DNA of 64,000 bases from NCBI RefSeq assembly GCF_005405005.1, contig NZ_BJDH01000004.1:62001-126000 (forward strand), written 5' to 3'. The position numbers were made by a program, and so were the translations under genes. The notes beneath the pieces were generated by a model, which was given only the letters and a program-made list of their open reading frames with translations, ran no database searches and was not told the origin of the DNA. Positions 1 to 8,624 of this stretch are shown piece after piece. The stretch comes from Lactiplantibacillus daoliensis (lineage in GTDB: Bacteria > Bacillota > Bacilli > Lactobacillales > Lactobacillaceae). How positions within the stretch are numbered: position 1 is the first letter of the stretch; each line of letters begins with the position of its first letter.

Positions 1-53
1 ATACTTTCCGCATGCAGTTCTAACAACCTTTCTTTCAGGGTTAACTTAAAACA

Positions 54-88
54 AGAAGAGCTTGGGGGGTGTCCCAAACTCTTTTTTA
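54..88 (+). terminator. Rho-independent terminator at window start
   Basis: A 10-bp stem (57-66 with 73-82) with a G-rich loop is followed by a run of T on the plus strand. It would end a plus-strand transcript from left of the window. Read on the minus strand it also lies just after the DegV gene and is followed by a weaker T-rich stretch, so it may work in both directions. Confidence 0.6.
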
Positions 89-101
89 CAACGACAACTA
101 T

Positions 102-953
102 TTAAGCAGGTGTCTGCGTATGGAATTCCACGGCAAAGGCACCGGGACCACCATGGGTCGCAATAATTGGCACCGTTGGTTGGACACTGACTTTAAGACT
201 GGGGAGCGCTGCTTGGAGTCGAGACTTGTATTCTTCAACCCGTTCCGTCGCACCCACGTGTGAAATTGCGACTTCGACCACATTAGGCGTATTAATAATT
301 TCTTCGATGACTTTGTCAAAGAATTTGTTAATCGCCTTGACCCCGCGACCTTTCATCTTCACGTCTAAGGCGCCATCGTCGACTTCCAGCGCAATTTTGA
401 CGTTCAATAAGGTACTAATCGCACCGGTGATGCGGCTAATCCGACCACCAGCAACTAAGTTATTTAACGTCATGACACCCATAAATAATTTAGTGTGCTT
501 CTGCGTCGCATGGACCATGTCAATAACAGCTTCTTTGTCAGCACCCGTTTGAGCTAATTTTGCGGCGTTTAAAACTTGAAAGGCCATGGCACGATCGGTC
601 GTACGCGCATCAATGACGGTCACATCCGTCTTACTGATTGAAGCCGCCTGTTCAGCGGTGTGCACCGTCCCAGAAATGGCTTCCAGCATATTGATGCAGA
701 CCACGGCAGAACCATCGGCACCTAATTTATCAAAGGTTTCGATAAATGTCCCTAGTGCTGGTTGGCTGGTCTTTGGTAACGACTTGGCCGTTGCCATCTT
801 CGCGATAAATTCATCACGAGTAATTGTTTCATCTTCAATATAAATTGTGCCATCGATCATGACGGACAACGGAATCACTGTAATATCGTATTTTTCAATT
901 TCGGCGTCCGTTAAATTTGCCGAAGAATCGGTCACAATCTTGATTTTCGTCAT
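102..953 (-). CDS. DegV family fatty-acid-binding protein
   Basis: DegV-fold protein of about 283 aa. Family members bind a fatty acid in a cleft between two alpha/beta domains; in Gram-positives some supply acyl chains to fatty acid kinase FakA as FakB. The N-terminal TDSSANLT motif (about residues 8-15) and the later GGRISR segment are typical. The open frame extends eight codons upstream to 977, but the inner ATG at 953 matches the usual family start (MTKIKIVTDSS). Neither start has a strong ribosome binding site. An extended -10 (TGCTATACT) lies about 60 bp upstream. No FakA gene is in the window, so the FakB role is family knowledge only. Confidence 0.88.
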   Translation of the reverse strand: MTKIKIVTDSSANLTDAEIEKYDITVIPLSVMIDGTIYIEDETITRDEFIAKMATAKSLPKTSQPALGTFIETFDKLGADGSAVVCINMLEAISGTVHTAEQAASISKTDVTVIDARTTDRAMAFQVLNAAKLAQTGADKEAVIDMVHATQKHTKLFMGVMTLNNLVAGGRISRITGAISTLLNVKIALEVDDGALDVKMKGRGVKAINKFFDKVIEEIINTPNVVEVAISHVGATERVEEYKSRLQAALPSLKVSVQPTVPIIATHGGPGAFAVEFHTQTPA

Positions 954-1060
954 ACTTTGCCACGCTTTCTTATACATGTAACGTTTACGGAACCATTACA
1001 ATAAAATTAATGATTTTAGTATAGCAGAAAAAGCGTCTAGTTTCACTGTTACTTGTCGAT

Positions 1061-1549
1061 TTAACGCCGTTGGTAATCCGTAAAACTAAACGCCCAAGGG
1101 TTCTGATCATCAGCATCGACCGTCTGCTCAGCGGTAACTCGCCACTGCGTATAATCAATTGCCGGCATCCAGGTGTCACCGGTAAACGCTTGTTGAATCT
1201 TAGTTTGATATAACCGATCAGCATGCGGTAAAACGGCGGCATAGACCGTCGCTCCACCAATCACAAAGATCAGCTCATCCGGTTTTTGCGCATTTAACGC
1301 CCACAATTCCGCCAACGATTGGAATTGTTGGACACCCGCGGGCAAAGCTAAAACTTGATGGGATAAGACGATATTTTGTCGATTGGGCAGGGGTCGTTTG
1401 AATCCATCAAAGGTTTTGCGGCCCATTATGACCGTATGATGACTGGTCAGGGCTTTAAAACGCTTGAGATCGGCGGATAAATGCCACGGCATTTGACCAT
1501 TCGCACCGATCAGTCCATTTTCATCCTGCGCCCAAATTAAGGCAATCAT
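1061..1549 (-). CDS. dfrA: dihydrofolate reductase
   Basis: Reduces dihydrofolate to tetrahydrofolate with NADPH in the cytoplasm. The protein is 162 aa, the normal size for bacterial DHFR. It has the Met20-loop region GLIGANGQMPWHL (residues 12-24), the NADPH-binding VIMGRKTF segment (about 40-47) and a VIGGATVY segment near residue 96. An AGGAGG site 5 nt before the ATG supports the start. It follows thyA by 9 bp. The pair is functionally linked: thymidylate synthase produces dihydrofolate and this enzyme recycles it. Confidence 0.97.
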   Translation of the reverse strand: MIALIWAQDENGLIGANGQMPWHLSADLKRFKALTSHHTVIMGRKTFDGFKRPLPNRQNIVLSHQVLALPAGVQQFQSLAELWALNAQKPDELIFVIGGATVYAAVLPHADRLYQTKIQQAFTGDTWMPAIDYTQWRVTAEQTVDADDQNPWAFSFTDYQRR

Positions 1550-1558
1550 GGCAGCCTC

Positions 1559-2509
1559 CTAAATAGCGACCGGCGCTTTGATGGCCGGTGCCGGATCATA
1601 ACCAACGAGTTTGATGTCACTCATCTGGTAATCGAAGATACTTTGATGCTCGCCACTCAATTGCAACTGGGGTGCCGGTTTCGGCGTCCGTTGCAACTGT
1701 TCCCTAATTTGATCCACGTGATTCGTATAAATATGCGCGTCACCCAAGGTATGCACGAACTCACCAACTTGCAACCCAGTCTCTTTGGCAATCAACGCCG
1801 TCAGTAAGGCATAGCTGGCAATGTTAAACGGCACGCCCAGGAAAACATCTCCAGAACGTTGATACAATTGACAACTCAACTTGCCATCGGCCACATAAAA
1901 TTGAAACAGCGTGTGACAAGGTGGTAAAGCCATGCTAGGCACATCTTCTGGATTCCAAGCAGAGACGATCAGGCGCCGTGAATCCGGCGTTTTTTTGATC
2001 ATGTCGATGACGTTCGCGATTTGATCAATCGTTTCACCACTGCGCGTTTGCCAGTGGCGCCATTGCGCACCGTAAACATCACCCAAGTTACCGAATTTAG
2101 CCGCGAAGGCATCGTCATTGAGAATTTGGTCATCAAATTGTTGCATCGTCGCTTGATAGATCGGCTTAAAGTCGGCATCATCCAACCGGCGATGTTCAAA
2201 ATTAGTCATGTCAGGGCCCTGATAAGCGGGACTCGTGACCCAATTTTTAAATGCCCATTCATCCCAAATATGATTATGATGTTTTAATAAAAACTGAATA
2301 TTAGTATCACCATGCAAAAACCACAATAATTCACTTTTAATCAAGCCAAATGGGACTTTTTTAGTCGTGAGAATTGGAAACCCGTCGGCGAGGTTAAATC
2401 GCATTTGAGCCCCAAATAAACTGTAAGTTCCAGTTCCGGTACGGTCATCTTTGTAAGTTCCGTGATCTAAAATATCACGAGCTAATTGCAAATAAGGTTC
2501 CTCTAACAT
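1559..2509 (-). CDS. thyA: thymidylate synthase
   Basis: Converts dUMP to dTMP using methylene-tetrahydrofolate. The product is 316 aa from the chosen ATG at 2509, the same length as the well-studied L. casei enzyme, including the long insertion of about 50 residues absent from E. coli ThyA. The catalytic cysteine lies in [12 protein letters not shown] near residue 198, and [12 protein letters not shown] near the N-terminus is the phosphate-binding loop. A GTG three codons upstream is in frame but sits only 2 nt from the GAGG site, so ATG is preferred. It is 9 bp upstream of dfrA and 18 bp downstream of the ABC-F gene, likely one operon. Confidence 0.97.
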   Translation of the reverse strand: MLEEPYLQLARDILDHGTYKDDRTGTGTYSLFGAQMRFNLADGFPILTTKKVPFGLIKSELLWFLHGDTNIQFLLKHHNHIWDEWAFKNWVTSPAYQGPDMTNFEHRRLDDADFKPIYQATMQQFDDQILNDDAFAAKFGNLGDVYGAQWRHWQTRSGETIDQIANVIDMIKKTPDSRRLIVSAWNPEDVPSMALPPCHTLFQFYVADGKLSCQLYQRSGDVFLGVPFNIASYALLTALIAKETGLQVGEFVHTLGDAHIYTNHVDQIREQLQRTPKPAPQLQLSGEHQSIFDYQMSDIKLVGYDPAPAIKAPVAI

Positions 2510-2527
2510 GCGGCACACATCCTCTCA

Positions 2528-4420
2528 TTAATCGGCGTATTGACTCAAATAATCCCAACGATCCATTTTTTCATCAATCGACTTTTCAGTCGCGGTGAGT
2601 TCCTTTTGTAAATCAGCCAACTTGCCATAATCACTAGCGTTGTCGGCCATCGCAGCTTCAAGCTCACTCTTATGACTATCTAGGTCTTCAATGACCCCTT
2701 CGATCTTGTCATATTCGAGCTGTTCGGCATAAGTCAACTTCACCTTTTCTTTAGGTTTATCAGCTTTTTCCGGCGTTTTTTCTTCCGCTTGCTTCGACTT
2801 GCTCGTGACTGGTTTGGCAGCTTCTTTTTGATCTTTTAAGTAGCTTGAGAACCGACCGGCGTAACGCTCGATATGGCCTTGACCATCAAAAATCAACAGC
2901 TTCGTTCCCACTTTATCCAAGAAATAACGATCATGTGACACCGTAATTACGGTGCCCGCAAAACTCGCCAAGTAGTTTTCAAGGACGGTCAAAGTCCCAA
3001 TATCCAAGTCGTTCGTCGGTTCATCTAGCAATAGAACATTCGGTTGTTGCATCAATAATTTAAGCAAATACAACCGGCGTTTTTCACCACCAGAGAGCTT
3101 TCGAATCAGCGTTCCGTGCATGGACCGTGGGAAGAGAAATTCTTCCAGCAATTCCGTGACGGAAACACGTTCGCCTTGTTTATTCAAGACATTTTCCCCG
3201 ACCTCCTGCAGATAAGTAATGATGCGCTTATCTCCCGGAATCGGTTCCGTTTGTTGCGTATAGTACGCCATTTTGACCGTTTCACCGATCGTGACAGTCC
3301 CAGAATCCAGCGGCAACCGTTCAGCAATCACGTTCAACAGACTGGACTTACCTGCCCCGTTGATCCCAGTAATTCCGATGCGGTCATTAGCCTGAATCAG
3401 CATGGAAAAGTCATTCAGAATCGTCTGGTCGTCAAATTTCAAACTCGCATTTTTCAGTTCAATAACTTTTTTACCGAGGCGTTGCTGACCAAGCGAGATA
3501 TCAACGTCGCTATCGACTTGTAAGGTATTCAAATTACCTTTCAAATCGTTAAAGCGATTAATTCGACCTTGTTGTTTCGTGCTACGCGCTGGCGCCCCAG
3601 CTCGCATCCAAGCAAGTTCTTTTTTATATAGTTGTTGCTGTTTGTGTTCGGCTGTCACGTCGCGAGCGACCCGTTCGGCTTTAGCTTGCACAAATGCTTG
3701 GTAGTTACCCGTATATTTGTACAGCTCACCGAAAGATAATTCAAACATTTGGTTAGCGACTTGATCCAAGAAATACCGATCATGGGTCACGACCATTAGT
3801 GCTCCTTTATACGAAGCCAAATAGGTCTCTAGCCACTCGATTGAATCAAAGTCCAAGTGGTTGGTCGGTTCATCCAATAGCAACAAGTCTGGTGACTGAA
3901 TCAAGACTTGTGCCAGGCCGACCCGTTTTCGTTGTCCACCAGACATCGTTTTAACGGTCTGACTCAGATCAGTGATATGCAACTGCGTCAAAATCGTTTT
4001 AACGTCACTTTCAGCGGTCCATGCATCCTCTTGGTTCATCTTCGTTTCCGCATCCATATAGGCTTGTTGCGCCTGGGGATCTTCGGGATGTTGGCCATAG
4101 ACAGTCAAGGTTTGTTCATAGTGTCGAATTGTCCGAAAAACTTGTTGACTACCGGCAAGGACGGCATCGATTACTGTCAAATTTTCGTCCAAATCTGGCT
4201 GTTGTTTCAAGTAACCAATTTCATAATTTTTAGGCATGACTAGTTCGCCAGCTTCTGGCGTCGTGATGCCCGCTAAGACATCCAATAAACTCGTTTTACC
4301 AGAACCATTGACGCCAATCACGCCGATACGGTCATGTTCATTAATAATAAACGAAATCGCTTTAAATAGTGTTTTCTCACCGTATGTGCGGGTCAGATTT
4401 TCTGCTCTTAATGTTTGCAT
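2528..4420 (-). CDS. ABC-F ATPase, Uup/YfmR-like
   Basis: A soluble ABC-F protein of 630 aa with two ATPase cassettes and no membrane segment. Family members act on the ribosome to relieve stalling or adjust translation; some give antibiotic protection. Cassette 1 has Walker A GVNGSGKTS (about 36-44), signature MSGGQRKR and Walker B LLLLDEPTNHLD. Cassette 2 has GINGAGKSS (about 352-360), LSGGEKRR and VLLLDEPTNDLD. The last 90 residues are lysine/glutamate-rich and coiled-coil-like, the Uup-type C-terminal domain, which points to a housekeeping Uup/YfmR member more than a resistance protein. It probably heads the unit with thyA and dfrA. The gap upstream contains the structured elements described separately. 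Confidence 0.9.
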   Translation of the reverse strand: MQTLRAENLTRTYGEKTLFKAISFIINEHDRIGVIGVNGSGKTSLLDVLAGITTPEAGELVMPKNYEIGYLKQQPDLDENLTVIDAVLAGSQQVFRTIRHYEQTLTVYGQHPEDPQAQQAYMDAETKMNQEDAWTAESDVKTILTQLHITDLSQTVKTMSGGQRKRVGLAQVLIQSPDLLLLDEPTNHLDFDSIEWLETYLASYKGALMVVTHDRYFLDQVANQMFELSFGELYKYTGNYQAFVQAKAERVARDVTAEHKQQQLYKKELAWMRAGAPARSTKQQGRINRFNDLKGNLNTLQVDSDVDISLGQQRLGKKVIELKNASLKFDDQTILNDFSMLIQANDRIGITGINGAGKSSLLNVIAERLPLDSGTVTIGETVKMAYYTQQTEPIPGDKRIITYLQEVGENVLNKQGERVSVTELLEEFLFPRSMHGTLIRKLSGGEKRRLYLLKLLMQQPNVLLLDEPTNDLDIGTLTVLENYLASFAGTVITVSHDRYFLDKVGTKLLIFDGQGHIERYAGRFSSYLKDQKEAAKPVTSKSKQAEEKTPEKADKPKEKVKLTYAEQLEYDKIEGVIEDLDSHKSELEAAMADNASDYGKLADLQKELTATEKSIDEKMDRWDYLSQYAD

Positions 4421-4490
4421 GTTCTACGATCCACCCTTTTTACATCATTACACATCTTGTTCTAGTGTTAGACTTATTTTACCGCCTGCC

Positions 4491-4627
4491 GGTTGGGACC
4501 TAAAATGCTGGAACGCCATGGGCCGTTTTGAAGCCCAAAAGCGGTCTTCAAAGCCGACCTTGGTCTAAGTCCGGGGAAACACCCGCACTAAGACCAACTT
4601 CATGGCTGAGCATTTTAGCTCCTAACC
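4491..4627 (+). ncRNA. candidate structured RNA, copy 1
   Basis: A 137-nt element closed by 19-nt arms (4491-4509 with 4609-4627) that pair at 18 of 19 positions, one being G-U. Inside come a GGAAC bulge (4510-4514) opposite TG (4607-4608), a second helix GCCATG/CATGGC (4515-4520 with 4601-4606), a hairpin GTTTTGAAG/CTTCAAAGC with a loop containing GCGGT, and a hairpin TTGGTCT/AGACCAA whose loop starts AAG. The same layout with different helix bases occurs at 4684-4818 on the other strand. G-U pairs in the outer stem and first hairpin become A-C mismatches on the minus strand, so the plus strand is the likely RNA. No clear promoter or terminator was found. It could instead act as a DNA element. 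Confidence 0.6.
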
Positions 4628-4638
4628 TCTCGGCTAAA

Positions 4639-4672
4639 CTTGTAGTATTTCTACTAAATAAAAATAGCAAGT
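4639..4672. other. AT-rich spacer with small hairpin between the two elements
   Basis: Between the two structured elements is an AT-rich stretch with a GTAG/CTAC hairpin (4642-4645 with 4651-4654, loop TATTT), flanked by ACTTG (4639-4643) and CAAGT (4668-4672). No coding frame with a ribosome binding site was found. It might be a weak bidirectional end signal for convergent transcripts; there is no long T-run, so this is a guess. Confidence 0.3.
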
Positions 4673-4683
4673 CATCTAACGCC

Positions 4684-4818
4684 GGACGGTTCGAAATTGG
4701 CTCAGTGGTGTCGTTTATCTTTGACGGTGGTTTTCTGTCTTAGATAAAGCCCGGCTTGGAAGACCGCACTTTGGCTTCCAAACGTGGCCACCACGTTCCA
4801 GCCAATTTCGAACCGTCC
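4684..4818 (-). ncRNA. candidate structured RNA, copy 2
   Basis: A 135-nt minus-strand element closed by a perfect 19-bp inverted repeat (4800-4818 with 4684-4702). Read 5' to 3' on the minus strand it repeats the plan of copy 1: GGAAC bulge opposite TG, inner helix GTGGTG/CACCAC (4705-4710 with 4789-4794), hairpin GTTTGGAAG/CTTCCAAGC with GCGGT in the loop, then hairpin TTTATCT/AGATAAA with a loop starting AAG. Paired bases differ from copy 1 in a compensatory way at six or more positions while the single-stranded blocks are kept. It faces copy 1. It lies downstream of the 150-aa protein gene, beyond that gene's terminator. Confidence 0.6.
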
Positions 4819-4916
4819 AGAGTGGCAAAAGTTACACTCCAATACAAAAATGCATCATTACGTTCTATCTTAGCTAGAATTCAAGGAAAACACAACTCGC
4901 AGGTTAAATTTCGACA

Positions 4917-4950
4917 ATAAAAGAGCTCAGGTTTTCACCCAAGCTCTCAG
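4917..4950 (-). terminator. terminator of the 150-aa protein gene
   Basis: On the minus strand a GAGCT-based stem with a GAAA loop is followed by CTTTTATT. It begins about 13 bp after the stop codon of the gene at 4963-5415. Confidence 0.75.
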
Positions 4951-4962
4951 TCGGATTACTGC

Positions 4963-5415
4963 TTATTTCTGATCGCCGTAAACATCTAAAACAGTGTTTT
5001 CAGCATCAACAACTAGATGTAATAACCCATCCGTTGACAGTGAACTGGTTTGATAAACATTATCTAACCCATCCACGTCCTTGGCTTTGAATGGCAAGTA
5101 AACTTGTTCACTCCCACGTTCGTCACCAAACAAGATATCAACTTTTTCAATATCTTGGAAATGTGTGACCCGTTCGAACATCCCACTAGTTACGGATGCC
5201 AAATGAGTTGTATCTGGATCGACGGCGTCAGCATCTGGTTCAAATTCAGCCTTGAATGACTTGCAAGGATGAATAATCGTCATTTTGCCACCTTTGATCC
5301 GGCCATAACTGGTCGTGACCCGGCTGATCCAAAGGTCGGAAATATCCTTATGATTAACGACCCAAGTATCACCATTGCGGAAATAAAACTTTAATGCTTC
5401 TAATGCTCTATCCAT
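4963..5415 (-). CDS. conserved protein of unknown function, 150 aa
   Basis: I do not recognise a named family. The protein is acidic and soluble: no signal peptide or membrane segment is visible, and Asp/Glu are plentiful. The N-terminal half has a WVVNHKDISDLWISRV segment followed by a basic GRIKGGKM stretch; the C-terminal half is beta-rich by appearance and ends VLDVYGDQK. A very good ribosome binding site (GAGGTGATC) sits 5 nt before the ATG. It appears to be a single-gene unit, with a terminator downstream and the end of cca 60 bp upstream. Clean frame, strong start signal and terminator support a real gene. Confidence 0.8.
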   Translation of the reverse strand: MDRALEALKFYFRNGDTWVVNHKDISDLWISRVTTSYGRIKGGKMTIIHPCKSFKAEFEPDADAVDPDTTHLASVTSGMFERVTHFQDIEKVDILFGDERGSEQVYLPFKAKDVDGLDNVYQTSSLSTDGLLHLVVDAENTVLDVYGDQK

Positions 5416-5465
5416 ATATGATCACCTCATTGAAGAATTAGTTTCACCTCAATCGTAACAGATTA

Positions 5466-5490
5466 ACAGAAAATATCAATTATTTTCTGT
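5466..5490. other. perfect hairpin across the cca stop codon
   Basis: Two 10-nt arms, acagaaaata (5466-5475) and tattttctgt (5481-5490), form a perfect hairpin with a 5-nt loop that holds part of the cca stop codon. A T-tract is not obvious on the minus strand, so it may be a weak terminator or a 3'-end stabilising structure. Confidence 0.5.
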
Positions 5491-6699
5491 ATCCGCTACC
5501 ATCGTTGCAAAATCAAGCAATTTTTCAAGTTCATTTGGAACTTGGCTCGTCACTACAGCCACTAACAGTTGCGCTAAAACCTGACCCATTTGTGGCCCTG
5601 GTTGCACAATTTTCTGTTTTAACAAATCGCCACCATTAATTGCCAAGGCGTGCTTGTCTTGAATCGGCAAAGCCGCATATGCCGCTGTCAATTCCGACTG
5701 TGGTCGACCGAAGCCGAGCAAATTAGCCACAGTATTAGCCGTTTTAAGCGCTGCTGCCCCCGCTGTGAACAAAGTCATTGGTGCCAGGGTCGCGTCCTGC
5801 TGCAAGGCTCGCATGACCGTCCACGCCGCTGTCACGTGGTCAATCAGCTCATTGCTGGTCTTCCATGCTTTTAACAACTGCCTGATTGCCGCTTCATTAG
5901 GCAATGCCATCAGCCAAGCCAGCAAGGTCCAAGTGCTCTCGATACTGTCCAAATGCCATTCTGGTAGGACAATCAATTTTTGTAACATTGGCAACTGATC
6001 GGCCATTTTTGGCATATAACGATACAGTTCCGTTTGCACTAGTGCCTGCAGCCCACGGTCTGGTCGTTGACCCATTAATAGTTTTTCCCATTCAACGCGA
6101 GTACGTTCAACGGCGATCTTGGTCAAAAGTAGCGCATTGTCCGCAATTGCCTGTTGCGTGGCGGGTTCAATATTAAAGCGGAGTTGACTAGCAAAGCGAA
6201 CGGCGCGCATCATGCGCAACGCGTCCTCGTGGAAACGATCTTCAGCGACACCCACGGCCCGAATCACCTGAGCATCCAAATCTGCGAGACCATCGAATAA
6301 ATCAATGACTTCACCATTTGCCCGCATTGCCAACGCGTTGATCGTAAAATCACGGCGTTTTAGATCTTCTTTGAGTGATCGGACAAACGTGACCTGATCC
6401 GGCCGACGAAAATCTTGATAGCCAGATTCCGTCCGAAATGTGGTCGTTTCATAACCCTTACCGTGATCCAAAATCATTACCGTGCCATGCTCGATTCCTG
6501 TATCAACGGTTCGCTTGAACAAGCCTTTGACTTCGGCTGGAAACGCGCTCGTTGCAATATCCACATCGTGAATCGGTTTGCCTAAAATGGTGTCACGAAC
6601 GCTCCCACCAACAAAGTACGCTTCATAACCAGCCGCTTCAATCGTGTCAATAATGGGCTTAGCTTGTTCGAACTCGGTCGGTAATTGCGTCAAAATCAT
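5476..6699 (-). CDS. cca: CCA-adding tRNA nucleotidyltransferase
   Basis: Adds or repairs the 3' CCA end of tRNAs. The 407-aa product has the class II nucleotidyltransferase head: GGSVRD (31-36) and DVDIAT (45-50), whose aspartates hold the catalytic metals. [10 protein letters not shown] (about 110-120) and [13 protein letters not shown] (about 155) are the neck motifs that choose ATP and CTP. The C-terminal half is the alpha-helical body. The ATG overlaps the dapB stop by 4 nt (ATGA), and GGAG lies 8 nt upstream inside dapB, so the two are translationally coupled. Confidence 0.96.
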   Translation of the reverse strand: MILTQLPTEFEQAKPIIDTIEAAGYEAYFVGGSVRDTILGKPIHDVDIATSAFPAEVKGLFKRTVDTGIEHGTVMILDHGKGYETTTFRTESGYQDFRRPDQVTFVRSLKEDLKRRDFTINALAMRANGEVIDLFDGLADLDAQVIRAVGVAEDRFHEDALRMMRAVRFASQLRFNIEPATQQAIADNALLLTKIAVERTRVEWEKLLMGQRPDRGLQALVQTELYRYMPKMADQLPMLQKLIVLPEWHLDSIESTWTLLAWLMALPNEAAIRQLLKAWKTSNELIDHVTAAWTVMRALQQDATLAPMTLFTAGAAALKTANTVANLLGFGRPQSELTAAYAALPIQDKHALAINGGDLLKQKIVQPGPQMGQVLAQLLVAVVTSQVPNELEKLLDFATMVADTENN

Positions 6700-7481
6700 A
6701 GTAAGTTCTCCAAGCCGATAAAGAGTTCATGATACTGGTTAATTTTTTCAACCGCAACCTTCACACCAGTCATGAATGAAATCCGGTCGTATGAATCTTG
6801 ACGAATCGTCAAGCCTTCACCGGGACCACCAAACATCACTTCTTCATGTGCGACTAAACCAGGTAAACGAACGGCGTGGATACGCATGCCTTCATATTCC
6901 GCCCCACGTGCACCAGGTAAGGTTTCAGTAGCGTCTGGGTTGCCTTGTTGCTTAGGCTTACGAACTTCCGCAATCTTCTTAGCAGTGCTAATCGCCGTCC
7001 CACTTGGTGAATCAATTTTGTCATCGTGGTGCATTTCAATAATTTCAACATCTGGGAAATATTTAGCGGCTTGTTGTGCGAATTGCATCAGCAAAACTGC
7101 ACTAATCCCGAAGTTAGGGGCGATTAAACCGCCAACTTGCTTTTCTTTAGCTAATTTTTGTAAATCAGCCACTTGTTCATCGGTCATCCCAGTCGTCCCG
7201 ATCACTGGTGAAATGCCATGATTGATTGCAAATTTAGCATTCTCGTAAACCGCGGTTGGAATCGTAAAGTCGATCCAAACCGTGGCGTCCGTTTTAATCG
7301 CGTCTAAATTATGGAAAGCTGGGACATCTTGACCCTTGAACCGGTCGTCTTCACCCAAGTTACTATCCTTACCGCGCGCATCAAAAACTCCGACCAATTC
7401 AAAATCAGCGTTATCGATCACCATTTGAGCAGCCGTGCTACCCATCCGACCATGATAGCCGGCAACCATTACTTTAACCAA
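6696..7481 (-). CDS. dapB: 4-hydroxy-tetrahydrodipicolinate reductase
   Basis: Reduces hydroxy-tetrahydrodipicolinate in the diaminopimelate/lysine pathway, which feeds peptidoglycan. The nucleotide-binding motif GYHGRMG is at residues 8-14 and the active-site block [13 protein letters not shown] near residue 150. A longer frame starts at 7544, but a strong GAGGAGG site is 8 nt before a TTG at 7481, giving a normal 261-aa enzyme; I chose that TTG. It overlaps cca by 4 nt. No other dap genes are in the window. Confidence 0.95.
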   Translation of the reverse strand: MVKVMVAGYHGRMGSTAAQMVIDNADFELVGVFDARGKDSNLGEDDRFKGQDVPAFHNLDAIKTDATVWIDFTIPTAVYENAKFAINHGISPVIGTTGMTDEQVADLQKLAKEKQVGGLIAPNFGISAVLLMQFAQQAAKYFPDVEIIEMHHDDKIDSPSGTAISTAKKIAEVRKPKQQGNPDATETLPGARGAEYEGMRIHAVRLPGLVAHEEVMFGGPGEGLTIRQDSYDRISFMTGVKVAVEKINQYHELFIGLENLL

Positions 7482-7666
7482 ATTAATTTCCTCCTCAAAT
7501 TTAACTCGGCTCGGTGTCGAACACTGAGTCCAGTTAATAATCACTATTACAGTTTAACAGATAACCGCGCATTGGTTAATCGTCAACCTTTTAGATTACA
7601 CTTTCCGCTGTGATCAGACTGGCAGACGCCGAAATGTGGCTTTCACTACTGTGCATCCACCCAAAC

Positions 7667-7699
7667 AAAAAAAGGACTACTAGTGGCGCTAGCAATCCT
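7667..7699 (-). terminator. terminator after the Cof-type phosphatase
   Basis: On the minus strand an 11-bp stem with two G-U pairs (7689-7699 with 7673-7683) is followed by seven T. It lies about 60 bp past the stop codon of the HAD gene. Confidence 0.8.
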
Positions 7700-7759
7700 A
7701 ATTTAAATTAACTAACATTTGAAAAATCGATCACGACAACCTAATCACCAATCTGCGTG

Positions 7760-8557
7760 TTAAATCAAACCATCGATCGTATCCAACACACCATCATGGT
7801 TGTTGTCTAAGGCGGTTTCATAATTAGCCATCGCTTTGACCGTTGGGATAGCATTTCGCATGGCATAGCTGTAATCGGCCTCACGTAACATTTCCAAATC
7901 ATTACTATTGTCGCCAAAAGCGGCGGTCTGGCTCGCGCTGATCTGCCAACGACGCTGTAAGAACGCTAGTCCAAACGCCTTATCAACATTGGGGGCAATC
8001 ACATCTAAACCACCGTAACCGCTCGCAGTAGCCCGTAAACGACCCTTAAAGTGGTCATTAATCACCGTGGCGTGATATTCAGCGCGGTGATCTTGCCAAC
8101 CAAAAGTCGCCTTGTAAATATGATCATCAACTGCGGCCAGATCATTGACCACCGATAGATTGCTCAAGAAATACTGCATCACTTCATTATCATCTTGTGG
8201 CCGAATATAAGCCCCATTTTTACCAGACAACGAAGCCCCGGCACCGGCTAACTCGGGGGCCGTCGCCACAAAAGTCAGCAACTCCTGTAAAACAGTCGGT
8301 GTCAACAAGCTTTCGCTCAACACATTGCCATGATTATCAATCACTAAGCCGCCATTTTCAGCAACATAAGTAATTTCGCCCTCGATTTTGTCGAAAACTT
8401 CAATACAATGTTGTAACTGGTTCCCGCTAGCAACAGCGAAATGTTGCCCATTCGTCGCCATTTGAGCCAATTGCGCTTGAAAACGGCCGTGATCAAAGCC
8501 ATGATCATCTCGTAAAAAAGTCCCATCCAAATCGGATGCAATTAACGCTACTTTCAA
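7760..8557 (-). CDS. HAD-superfamily (Cof/YidA type) phosphatase
   Basis: A cytoplasmic HAD hydrolase of about 265 aa with motif I SDLDGTFL (residues 8-15; nucleophile D9, acid D11) and a C-terminal motif IV FGDNSNDLEM. The long middle region is the C2 cap typical of the Cof subfamily, which removes phosphate from sugar phosphates, FMN or PLP. The substrate cannot be read from sequence. The frame opens at 8581, but AGGAGG is placed 7 nt before a TTG at 8557 that begins just before the first beta strand, so TTG is preferred. It is monocistronic with a terminator downstream. Confidence 0.9.
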   Translation of the reverse strand: MKVALIASDLDGTFLRDDHGFDHGRFQAQLAQMATNGQHFAVASGNQLQHCIEVFDKIEGEITYVAENGGLVIDNHGNVLSESLLTPTVLQELLTFVATAPELAGAGASLSGKNGAYIRPQDDNEVMQYFLSNLSVVNDLAAVDDHIYKATFGWQDHRAEYHATVINDHFKGRLRATASGYGGLDVIAPNVDKAFGLAFLQRRWQISASQTAAFGDNSNDLEMLREADYSYAMRNAIPTVKAMANYETALDNNHDGVLDTIDGLI

Positions 8558-8624
8558 TCCAATGCCTCCTAGTTTAGTCAACCTCTTGTTTTATTCTACC
8601 AAACTTGTAAGCATTTTCAATCGC

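Noticed and set aside
955-980. Possible catabolite-responsive element near the DegV start (TAAACGTTACA)
   Set aside because: The spacing and several consensus bases do not fit a cre site.
4236-4743. Two overlapping plus-strand frames of 110 and 71 aa in the 4.4-4.9 kb gap
   Set aside because: They run over the ABC-F start and the structured elements, lack ribosome binding sites, and their sequence is explained by the paired arms.
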